Source: Corynebacterium sp.
GTDB taxonomy: Bacteria > Actinomycetota > Actinomycetes > Mycobacteriales > Mycobacteriaceae
Length of the DNA: 23,737 nucleotides
Direction of reading: 5' to 3'
Assembly: GCF_030530965.1 (NCBI RefSeq)
Contig: NZ_JAUMTY010000026.1
Span: forward strand, 1 to 23,737
Shown here: positions 1 to 11,056 of the stretch, in pieces
Layout: every line of letters begins with the position of its first letter
Numbering within the stretch: the stretch's first letter is position 1
The notes under the pieces: generated by a model
Seen by the model: only the letters and a program-made list of their open reading frames with translations
Told to the model about the DNA's origin: nothing
Database searches by the model: none
Made by a program: the position numbers and the translations under genes

Positions 1-422
1 ATCTGCAAATCCAACGCCTGCCGCGTATCGACCACATCGATCAGCCGCGACCGCGCGTGGTCGTCGTCGAGAGTAATGCGCAGGGTAAGGCCATTGACCA
101 GGGGTTCAAGAGACATATCAGCGACGAATGTGCCGAAGCCGCGTCGGACCTCGAGGATGTCCAGGCTCACGAGGGTTCGGATCGCTTCCCTTACCGACGA
201 CCGCGACAGTTTCAGCGATTCCACAATCGTGAGCTCGCTGGGCAGCGGGTCGCCAACCTTCAGGTGGTTATCCCGGATGTAGGCGACAATCGACTGCATG
301 GCCACATCAGTCGCCGAGCGGGCCTCAGAACCGAAGAGCCCCGTATTGCTGCTCCGATAGCTGTTCCCATAGCTGCGGCCGGTGGCAGCGGAATGCGATT
401 TGGTGTTGTCTTGGCCACTCAC
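1..422 (-). CDS. GntR-family (FCD/FadR-like) transcriptional regulator, partial
   Basis: The 140 visible N-terminal residues form a GntR-type winged helix-turn-helix. 'MQSIVAYIRDNHLKVGDPLP' is at about 42-61, the recognition helix 'SRSSVREAIRTL' at 73-84, and the wing 'RRGFGTFVADM' at 93-103. The last visible residues, 'RLIDVVDTRQALDLQ', look like the first helix of an FCD ligand-binding domain. The rest lies beyond the left edge. The family senses small metabolites, often organic or sugar acids, and usually represses its own or a neighbouring transcription unit; the ligand is not visible here. I placed the start at GTG 422-420, with AAGGAG at 437-442 (14 nt away, slightly long). ATG 299-297 would cut into the first helix of the domain. 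The frame stays open upstream past 560, so a longer N-terminus is possible. The 39 residues before the domain are Ser/Gly/Asn-rich and probably disordered. Confidence 0.82.
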   Translation of the reverse strand, partial: MSGQDNTKSHSAATGRSYGNSYRSSNTGLFGSEARSATDVAMQSIVAYIRDNHLKVGDPLPSELTIVESLKLSRSSVREAIRTLVSLDILEVRRGFGTFVADMSLEPLVNGLTLRITLDDDHARSRLIDVVDTRQALDLQ

Positions 423-460
423 AGTGAAGCTGACCGCTCCTTCATTGCCGGATTCGTGTC

Positions 461-516
461 GTGTACAAGGGTTCGTACGAGGACTATTTCTACAGGAATT
501 ATTGTCCTGTACGAAG
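461..516. promoter_or_regulatory. Palindromic operator candidate upstream of the GntR gene
   Basis: A 21-bp inverted repeat, TACAGGA-7 nt-TCCTGTA, spans 491-511. Three GTAC-centred sites lie in the same stretch at 463-466, 475-478 (inside TTCGTACGA) and 509-512 (inside TGTACGAA). FCD-type GntR proteins bind short palindromes in front of their own genes, so autoregulation is a reasonable inference. No sure promoter for the regulator was identified. Confidence 0.5.
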
Positions 517-698
517 ACGGAATATGTATGGGAATTGCGTATTCGGGGGTATCGGGGGTTTAGTGCCGACGTTTGTTTCGCGGGGTCGTGAAACGTTCGG
601 CCGACGAAGTTCCCGATCTGCGAAATCACGCAACCATGAAACGACGGGACCACCGTCGGAAATTAACAGTGATCCCGAATTCGTTTGCTCTTCGAGTC

Positions 699-989
699 TT
701 ACAGCCCCTGGCTGACCTGATCAATCAGGTTCTGGGTGAAGTCCTTCGGCTGTGGCTTCACGAAGAAGGTGCCGTCGGTGGCCTTAGCGACCGTGTCGCC
801 CGCACTCACTGTTTCCCCGTCGGGGAGCTGGAACTGTACGTTGTCGCGAGTCTCAAAGGTCGGCTTGACGTAGTCGCCACCCTCAATCCACTGCTTCAGT
901 GCAGCTTCGCTGGTGCTGGAACCGCTGTGGACGTGCGATTCGACGATGTCGACGTTGGACATATCAGCGGGTGGGGGAAGAACGATCAT
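699..989 (-). CDS. Small hypothetical protein, 96 aa
   Basis: This gene is not recognised. It is called from a good Shine-Dalgarno (GAAGGAG, about 7 nt before ATG 989-987) and a balanced, non-repetitive composition. The protein is soluble, has no signal peptide or membrane segment, and begins 'MIVLPPPADMSNVDIVESHV'. The middle, 'LPDGETVSAGDTVAKATDG', resembles a beta-hairpin pair like those in lipoyl/biotinyl-type folds, but there is no attachment lysine motif, so this is only a shape resemblance. It shares the minus strand with the GntR gene, separated by 276 nt that hold the operator candidate, so the two are probably not simply co-transcribed. A 7-bp inverted repeat at 715-730 lies inside its last codons and has no U-tract. 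It may be a target of the adjacent regulator; nothing proves this. Confidence 0.62.
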   Translation of the reverse strand: MIVLPPPADMSNVDIVESHVHSGSSTSEAALKQWIEGGDYVKPTFETRDNVQFQLPDGETVSAGDTVAKATDGTFFVKPQPKDFTQNLIDQVSQGL

Positions 990-1026
990 TGATAACTCCT
1001 TCAATGAGGCGGTAAAACTTCAAATG

Positions 1027-1111
1027 TGCATCACACGGGGTCACATGCATCACGCATGGTCATGTGGTGCAGGCACAACCGCGCACGAAGAATGCGCACC
1101 AATTTTGCGCA
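1027..1111. promoter_or_regulatory. Cluster of TGCAYCAC and TGCGCA motifs
   Basis: TGCATCAC occurs at 1027-1034 and 1046-1053, 19 nt apart, and a related inverted copy (TGCACCAC on minus) at 1064-1071. CACATG/CATGTG arms flank the second copy. TGCGCA follows twice, at 1093-1098 and 1106-1111. The cluster lies between the minus-strand small gene and the plus-strand promoter at 1132-1160, where it could serve either direction. The binding factor is unknown. Confidence 0.35.
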
Positions 1112-1131
1112 GGTAAAACGCACGCTGGAAA

Positions 1132-1160
1132 TTGTGCCGATTATGCTTTTCTACTATAGA
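1132..1160 (+). promoter_or_regulatory. Sigma-70-type promoter, distal rplJ promoter candidate
   Basis: TTGTGC at 1132-1137 and TATAGA at 1155-1160 are separated by exactly 17 nt, a good housekeeping promoter. Transcription would start near 1167 and run through about 500 nt of untranslated DNA before rplJ. A second -10-like box, TAGGAT at 1364-1369, could start a shorter leader but has no clear -35. Confidence 0.55.
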
Positions 1161-1375
1161 CGCAGATGTATGACAATCCTTCTTTTTGTAAATCGAAGCA
1201 TTTGAGGTCGATGGCAAGCCGACGGCAGGCCTAATTGCCGACGACGGGGCGGTGACGTTCAAGCGCCGACTCGAACGTCGGAACTGAGCCGGCCTAAACG
1301 CGGCCCCAAACGTCGTCGATTTTGAAAATGTGCACTTGGTGTGTAGTCTCCACCGAGGAACTTTAGGATAGTTCA

Positions 1376-1625
1376 CGTTTCACCACAGACCGTCGGTCCT
1401 CAGGGAAATCTGAGCGAAGTGTTGCTCATCCGAGTGACGGCCCACGCAGGAGACAACGCGAACGCAAAGTATTCATCACCACGCTCCAGGTTCGAGCCGG
1501 ATACAAGGTTTCAGCCGGGGAGTGCGAAGTTCAGAGCATTATCGACGCGAACGTCGTAAGACCCTGACACGAAATAGAGAGTGATGAACGAATTGCGCGC
1601 CCCGCCTCCTGTGCGGGGCGTTACT
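1376..1625 (+). promoter_or_regulatory. L10-type ribosomal protein leader with terminal hairpin
   Basis: The 687 nt between 990 and 1676 hold no convincing gene. From about 1380 the sequence has the look of actinobacterial rplJ leaders: CAGACCGTCGGTCC near 1386-1399 and ACGCAGGAGAC near 1443-1453, the kind of elements that build the L10(L12)4-binding kink-turn structure. The leader ends in a perfect 8-bp GC stem, CGCCCCGC (1598-1605) with GCGGGGCG (1613-1620), loop CTCCTGT. Only a poor U-run follows. Known L10 leaders bind excess L10-L12 complex and repress rplJL. The hairpin region can also pair with the rplJ Shine-Dalgarno. Confidence 0.6.
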
Positions 1626-1676
1626 CATTGGGTCTCCCCGACGGTGAAACTTACCGAAGGAAGGAGGCGAGAGTAC

Positions 1677-2189
1677 ATGGCCAACCCGAAGAACACTGCA
1701 GCTGTCAAGGAGCTCACTGCGCGTTTCCAGAACGCAAGCAGTGCAATCCTGACGGAATACCGCGGTCTGTCCGTTACTGAGATGACAGAGCTGCGCAAGG
1801 AACTTGGCGCTGAGGTTGAATACTCCGTCGCCAAGAACACCATGATCAAGCTCGCCGCACGCGAAGCTGGCGTCGAAGGTCTTGACGAAGAACTTCTTAA
1901 CGGCCCCACTGCTATTGCATTTATCAATGGCGAAGCGGTCGATGCCGCGAAGGCAATGAAGAAGTTCGGCGCAGACCACGACGCTTTCGTGGTTAAAGGC
2001 GGAACAATGGATGGTTCGGCTCTCACAGCCGAGCAGGTCCAGCAGCTCGCGGACATGGACAACCGCGAGACCACACTGTCCAAGATCGCCGGTGGATTCA
2101 ACGGCGTTCTGGCGAACGTTGCGTCCTTGCTGGGCGCACCGCATTCCGAGATGGCACGCCTGGCCGCGGCCCTCGAGGAGAAGAAGTAA
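1677..2189 (+). CDS. rplJ: 50S ribosomal protein L10
   Basis: L10 forms the base of the ribosomal stalk: its N-terminal domain binds 23S rRNA and its C-terminal helix carries the L7/L12 dimers that recruit translation GTPases. The 170-aa product starts 'MANPKNTAAVKELTARFQNA' and contains family hallmarks 'YRGLSVTEMTELRKEL' and 'VAKNTMIKLAAREAG'. It ends in an Ala/Glu/Lys-rich helix, 'MARLAAALEEKK'. The length is usual for actinobacterial L10. An in-frame ATG exists upstream at 1581, but it lies inside the leader. ATG 1677 is preceded by a strong AAGGAGG at 1661-1667 and gives the canonical N-terminus. It forms an operon with rplL 73 nt downstream. Control is likely by the L10 leader and by masking of the ribosome-binding site. 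Confidence 0.97.
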   Translation: MANPKNTAAVKELTARFQNASSAILTEYRGLSVTEMTELRKELGAEVEYSVAKNTMIKLAAREAGVEGLDEELLNGPTAIAFINGEAVDAAKAMKKFGADHDAFVVKGGTMDGSALTAEQVQQLADMDNRETTLSKIAGGFNGVLANVASLLGAPHSEMARLAAALEEKK

Positions 2190-2192
2190 ACA

Positions 2193-2213
2193 CTGTCGGT
2201 TCGCCGCCGACAG
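2193..2213 (+). promoter_or_regulatory. Intercistronic hairpin between rplJ and rplL
   Basis: CTGTCGG (2193-2199) pairs perfectly with CCGACAG (2207-2213) around a 7-nt loop just after the rplJ stop. There is no U-tract, so it is not a terminator. A processing or stabilising role that helps raise L12 output above L10 is an inference. Confidence 0.4.
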
Positions 2214-2262
2214 GCGGGTACGGAACCTCCCACACGAAGACGCGTAGAAAGGAAGCCATATC

Positions 2263-2649
<387 letters not shown>

Positions 2650-2741
2650 GACAGGGATATGCGCGATTAACTCAGCGCAACGCGCAGCGCACCAACTTCC
2701 GACCGTTACGGTGCAGGAACGGTGCGCGGCGTAAATACCGC

Positions 2742-2777
2742 AAACAGGGGCTTCCCAACACGGGAGGCCCCTGTTTT
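2742..2777 (+). terminator. Rho-independent terminator after rplJL
   Basis: A 15-bp stem, arms 2742-2756 and 2762-2776 with one G-T pair, surrounds the loop AACAC and ends in a TTTT run. It should separate most rplJL transcripts from rpoBC. Confidence 0.93.
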
Positions 2778-2910
2778 GTCATATGTACTAGGGTGTTGGC
2801 GCTAGGGTAGTGGTGTAGGTGCCCAGTTAGTCCGCGCGACGTTCCACCGCGCCCCACCGCGGAGCTGCACGCCAAGTCCCGCGCCCCCACCACAGAGTGA
2901 TAAAAAACCA

Positions 2911-2938
2911 TTAGACATGGTGCCATAACTAGTATAAG
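2911..2938 (+). promoter_or_regulatory. Probable rpoBC promoter
   Basis: The 490 nt between rplL and rpoB hold the terminator and this site but no gene. TTAGAC (2911-2916) and TATAAG (2933-2938) are 16 nt apart in the most AT-rich part of the gap. The 5' untranslated region would be about 190 nt. A perfect TTGACA at 3012-3017 has no good -10 at normal spacing, so it is less likely to be used. Confidence 0.5.
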
Positions 2939-3139
2939 ATAGTCCGTTGCGCTGGATCCCCGTGCACAGATTTCTTTTTAGGCCTTGTACCAATTCCTTC
3001 AAAAACAGGATTTGACAAGGTCCTTTAGTGATATCCAACCACGGATGATCCGCTTTTTGGAAGAAGACACTCACTCTTTTCACGCAGGCAAACCACAGCG
3101 AGCACGGTCACCCCGCGTGAGGTGCTGGAAGGACCCATC

Positions 3140-6100
3140 TTGGCAGTCTCCCGCCAGACCAGTTTAACGTCCGGAATCCCCGGCGCGACGAAACGCTACT
3201 CGTTCGCGAAGATTAAAGAGCCGATCGAGGTCCCTGGCCTCCTCGATCTGCAGCGCGACTCGTTCGCGTGGCTTATTGGCGCACCCGAATGGCGCGCTAA
3301 GAAGCAGGCTGAGTCCGAAGAAGGCGCGCGTATTACCAGCGGCCTGGAGGACATCCTAGAGGAGTTGTCTCCCATTGAGGACTACTCCGGCAACATGTCC
3401 CTCACCCTATCCGAGCCCCGCTTCGACGACGTCAAGAACACGATCGATGAAGCCAAGGATAAGGACATTAACTACTCCGCCCCGCTCTATGTGACGGCGG
3501 AATTCACCAACGCCATGTCTGGCGAAATTAAAAGCCAGACCGTCTTCATTGGCGATTTCCCAATGATGACGGACAAAGGCACGTTCATTATTAACGGTAC
3601 CGAGCGTGTCATCGTGTCCCAGTTGGTTCGCTCTCCTGGCGTGTACTTCGACGAGTCCATCGACAAGTCGACCGAGCGCCCGCTGCACTCCGTCAAGGTC
3701 ATCCCTTCCCGCGGTGCATGGTTGGAGTTCGACATCGACAAGCGCGACACCGTCGGCGTCCGCATCGACCGTAAGCGTCGTCAGCCTGTCACTGTGCTGT
3801 TGAAGGCTTTGGGCTTGTCGACGCAGGACATCACGGATCGTTTCGGTTTCTCCGAACTCATGATGTCCACCCTCGAGCATGATGGCGTCGCTAATACCGA
3901 CGAAGCTCTCCTGGAGATCTACCGCAAGCAGCGTCCGGGTGAGTCACCCACGCGCGATTCCGCTCAGGCTTTGCTGGACAACAGCTTCTTCAACCCGAAG
4001 CGGTATGACCTGGCGAAGGTTGGCCGCTACAAGGTGAACCGCAAGCTCGGTTTGGGCGGCGGCTCCACCACGGGCGAGCACACGCTGACCGAAGAAGACA
4101 TCCTGACCACCATTGAGTACTTGGTGCGTCTGCACGCCGGTGAGCGGACGATGGAATCGCCCGACGGCACCGAGCTGATGATCACCACCGACGATATCGA
4201 CCACTTCGGTAACCGACGCCTCCGCACCGTCGGCGAGCTGGTCCAGAACCAGGTTCGCGTCGGCCTGTCCCGTATGGAGCGTGTTGTGCGTGAGCGCATG
4301 ACCACGCAGGACGCGGAATCCATCACGCCGACCTCGCTGATCAACGTGCGTCCCGTGTCGGCCGCGATCCGTGAGTTCTTCGGAACGTCGCAGTTGTCGC
4401 AGTTCATGGACCAGAACAACTCCCTGTCTGGCCTGACACACAAGCGCCGTCTGTCCGCTCTTGGACCTGGCGGTCTGTCCCGTGAGCGCGCCGGCCTGGA
4501 CGTTCGTGACGTCCACGCCTCGCACTACGGCCGCATGTGCCCCATTGAGACGCCTGAGGGTCCGAACATTGGATTGATCGGCTCCCTCGCGTCCTACGCA
4601 CGCGTTAACCCGTTCGGCTTCATCGAGACGCCGTACCGTCGCGTCGAAAATGGGCAGGCCACCGACGTTGTCGACTACCTCACCGCTGATGAGGAAGACC
4701 GGCACATCGTCGCGCAGGCCAACACGAAGATGGACTCCGAGGGCCGCTTCGTTGAGGACACCGTCGAGGTCCGCATGAAAGGCGGAAACGTCGAGGTCGT
4801 CCCCGCAAGCGAAGTGGACTACATGGATGTGTCCCCGCGCCAGATGGTGTCTGTGGCTACCGCCATGATTCCGTTCCTGGAGCACGACGACGCCAACCGT
4901 GCCCTCATGGGCGCGAATATGCAGCGCCAGGCTGTGCCGCTGCTGCGCAACGAAGCGCCCTTCGTCGGCACCGGTATGGAACTGCGCGCCGCCCACGATG
5001 CCGGCGATGTTGTGATCGCTCGCCGCTCGGGCGTCGTCGAAACTGTGTGTGCAGACTTCATCACCACACTTGGCGACGACGGCCAGCGCGACACCTTCCT
5101 CCTGCGCAAGTTTGAGCGCACCAACCAGGGGACCTGCTACAACCAGAAGCCCCTCGTTGAGGCCGGCGACCGCATTGAAGAGGGGCAAGCCCTCGCCGAC
5201 GGCCCCGGCACCGAGAACGGTGAGATGGCTCTTGGCCGTAACCTCCTCGTGGCGTTCATGCCATGGGAAGGCCACAACTACGAGGACGCCATCATCCTCA
5301 ACCAGCGGATTGTGGAGGAAGATGTCCTCACCTCAATCCACATTGAGGAACACGAGATCGACGCCCGCGACACCAAGCTGGGGCCAGAGGAAATCACCCG
5401 CGATATCCCGAACGCTTCGGAAGATATCCTCGCTGACCTCGACGAACGCGGCATCGTCCGCATCGGCGCCGACGTTCGCGACGGCGATATCCTCGTCGGT
5501 AAGGTCACCCCGAAGGGTGAAACCGAGCTGACGCCGGAAGAGCGCCTCCTTCGTGCCATCTTCGGCGAGAAGGCCCGCGAAGTGCGCGACACCTCCATGA
5601 AGGTTCCGCACGGCGAAACAGGCAAGGTCATCGGCGTTCGCGTGTTCTCCCGCGAAGACGACGACGACCTCGCGCCCGGTGTTAACCAGATGGTTCGCGT
5701 GTACGTCGCCCAGAAGCGCAAGATCCAGGACGGCGATAAGCTCTCCGGCCGCCACGGCAACAAGGGTGTCGTCGGCAAGATTTTGCCTGCTGAGGACATG
5801 CCGTTCCTGCCCGACGGAACGCCGGTTGACGTCATTCTGAACACGCACGGTGTGCCGCGTCGTATGAACATCGGCCAGGTGCTGGAACTTCACCTCGGTA
5901 TGCTCGCGAAATCCGGGTGGAAGGTTGACCCCGAGTCCCAGGACCCCGCGATCAAAGCCATGCTGGAAACGCTGCCGGAGGACCTCTACGACGTCCCCGC
6001 CGATTCCCGCGTTGCCACCCCGGTGTTCGACGGCACGACCAACGAAGAGCTGTCCGGACTGATGCGCTCCTCGCGGCCCAACCGCGACGGCGACCAAATG

Positions 6101-6628
6101 GTCAACGAATTCGGCAAATCCACCCTGATCGACGGCCGGACGGGCGAGCCCTTCCAGCAGCCGATCTCCGTGGGCTACATGTACATGCTGAAGCTGCACC
6201 ACCTGGTCGACGAGAAGATCCACGCGCGCTCCACCGGCCCGTACTCCATGATCACCCAGCAGCCGCTCGGTGGTAAGGCACAGTTCGGTGGCCAGCGCTT
6301 CGGTGAGATGGAAGTGTGGGCCATGCAGGCCTACGGCGCCGCCTACACGCTGCAGGAACTCCTGACCATCAAATCCGACGACGTCGTCGGTCGTGTCAAG
6401 GTGTACGAAGCCATCGTGAAGGGCGACAACATCCCCGACCCGGGAATTCCGGAGTCCTTCAAGGTGTTGCTCAAAGAGCTGCAGTCTCTGTGCCTCAACG
6501 TTGAGGTCCTCTCCGCCGACGGAACCCCGGTTGACCTGGGTGCCGACGATGACGATCTCGACCAAGCCAACGCATCCTTGGGTATTAACCTCTCCCGCGA
6601 CGAGCGCTTCGACGCTGACGCGGTGTAG
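3140..6628 (+). CDS. rpoB: DNA-directed RNA polymerase subunit beta
   Basis: RpoB forms one pincer of the core RNA polymerase and, with beta', the active site and RNA channel. The protein is 1162 aa from TTG 3140, matching corynebacterial RpoB. I chose TTG because GGAAGGA (3127-3133) sits 6 nt before it. An in-frame GTG at 3122 would add 6 residues (MLEGPI) but has no ribosome-binding site, although databases often use that form. The rifampicin region 'FFGTSQLSQFMDQNNSLSGL' is at about residues 414-433. Residues equivalent to E. coli D516, H526 and S531 are unchanged (H434 and S439 here), while the P520 equivalent is Ser428. 'PIETPEGPNIGLIGSLA' and the C-terminal 'GGKAQFGGQRFGEMEVWA' are conserved. 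rpoC follows after 66 nt, so this is an operon. Confidence 0.97.
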   Translation: MAVSRQTSLTSGIPGATKRYSFAKIKEPIEVPGLLDLQRDSFAWLIGAPEWRAKKQAESEEGARITSGLEDILEELSPIEDYSGNMSLTLSEPRFDDVKNTIDEAKDKDINYSAPLYVTAEFTNAMSGEIKSQTVFIGDFPMMTDKGTFIINGTERVIVSQLVRSPGVYFDESIDKSTERPLHSVKVIPSRGAWLEFDIDKRDTVGVRIDRKRRQPVTVLLKALGLSTQDITDRFGFSELMMSTLEHDGVANTDEALLEIYRKQRPGESPTRDSAQALLDNSFFNPKRYDLAKVGRYKVNRKLGLGGGSTTGEHTLTEEDILTTIEYLVRLHAGERTMESPDGTELMITTDDIDHFGNRRLRTVGELVQNQVRVGLSRMERVVRERMTTQDAESITPTSLINVRPVSAAIREFFGTSQLSQFMDQNNSLSGLTHKRRLSALGPGGLSRERAGLDVRDVHASHYGRMCPIETPEGPNIGLIGSLASYARVNPFGFIETPYRRVENGQATDVVDYLTADEEDRHIVAQANTKMDSEGRFVEDTVEVRMKGGNVEVVPASEVDYMDVSPRQMVSVATAMIPFLEHDDANRALMGANMQRQAVPLLRNEAPFVGTGMELRAAHDAGDVVIARRSGVVETVCADFITTLGDDGQRDTFLLRKFERTNQGTCYNQKPLVEAGDRIEEGQALADGPGTENGEMALGRNLLVAFMPWEGHNYEDAIILNQRIVEEDVLTSIHIEEHEIDARDTKLGPEEITRDIPNASEDILADLDERGIVRIGADVRDGDILVGKVTPKGETELTPEERLLRAIFGEKAREVRDTSMKVPHGETGKVIGVRVFSREDDDDLAPGVNQMVRVYVAQKRKIQDGDKLSGRHGNKGVVGKILPAEDMPFLPDGTPVDVILNTHGVPRRMNIGQVLELHLGMLAKSGWKVDPESQDPAIKAMLETLPEDLYDVPADSRVATPVFDGTTNEELSGLMRSSRPNRDGDQMVNEFGKSTLIDGRTGEPFQQPISVGYMYMLKLHHLVDEKIHARSTGPYSMITQQPLGGKAQFGGQRFGEMEVWAMQAYGAAYTLQELLTIKSDDVVGRVKVYEAIVKGDNIPDPGIPESFKVLLKELQSLCLNVEVLSADGTPVDLGADDDDLDQANASLGINLSRDERFDADAV

Positions 6629-6694
6629 AGACCTCCCAACTAGTAACCAGTAATCATCCGAACAACCCTCGTGAACGAGGGGAAAGGACGTTAC

Positions 6695-10693
<3,999 letters not shown>

Positions 10694-10785
10694 GTGAGCC
10701 TTTGAAGGGTGGTTCGTTGCTGGCGGGCCGGTTAGCCAGCCAGCCAGCCGCCGGTGTGCTGCCTCTCAGAAAATGATTTTTCGGC

Positions 10786-10832
10786 AAATGCCCGGGTGCG
10801 AGGTATCTCGCACCCGGGCATTTTCTGTTTTT
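10786..10832 (+). terminator. Rho-independent terminator after rpoBC
   Basis: A perfect 17-bp stem, arms 10786-10802 and 10807-10823, closes on the tetraloop GTAT and is followed by TTTTCTGTTTTT. It is the strongest terminator in the window. The remaining gap to 11053 (about 220 nt) holds a short GCCA repeat before the terminator (near 10735-10750) and the kinase promoter, and otherwise nothing recognisable. Confidence 0.96.
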
Positions 10833-11041
10833 AATTGGATTTTGGCATCTCTTGTTAGGTTTTCCGTCGGAGAGAGCGAAGGCCTAGTTCCTAGTGCATC
10901 GAAGGGGAAAATTCGTTCCGTATGCTACTTATACCGGCCTGTGCACGGGAGGCCTCACCAATTCGTGCCCGGTAAGCCCCACGGCACGTGCATAGCAGGC
11001 CCCACGGCAAGGAAAAACCACTCACCTAACCTCACCAGACC

Positions 11042-11056
11042 TATAAACGACCTATG
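11042..11056 (+). promoter_or_regulatory. Possible leaderless promoter for the kinase gene
   Basis: TATAAA at 11042-11047 stands exactly 6 nt before ATG 11054, the spacing expected when the A of ATG is the first transcribed base. No Shine-Dalgarno precedes that ATG. Leaderless mRNAs are common in corynebacteria. No -35 box is evident. Confidence 0.4.

Noticed and set aside
57..563. A 168-codon plus-strand open frame over the GntR gene
   Set aside because: The opposite strand encodes a clear GntR helix-turn-helix domain; the plus-strand product has no recognisable feature.
715..730. Inverted repeat ACCTGAT-CA-ATCAGGT as a terminator for the small gene
   Set aside because: It lies inside the coding sequence, has a 2-nt loop and no U-tract.
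1050..1376. A 108-codon minus-strand open frame in the rplJ upstream region
   Set aside because: Arg/Ser-rich low-quality composition, no ribosome site, and it covers the promoter and motif cluster.
1581..1676. N-terminal extension of L10 from ATG 1581
   Set aside because: It would run through the leader hairpin, has no family similarity and would add 32 residues; ATG 1677 has a strong ribosome site.
3012..3017. Perfect TTGACA as the rpoB -35 box
   Set aside because: No acceptable -10 hexamer at 16-19 nt; the AT-rich pair at 2911-2938 is better.
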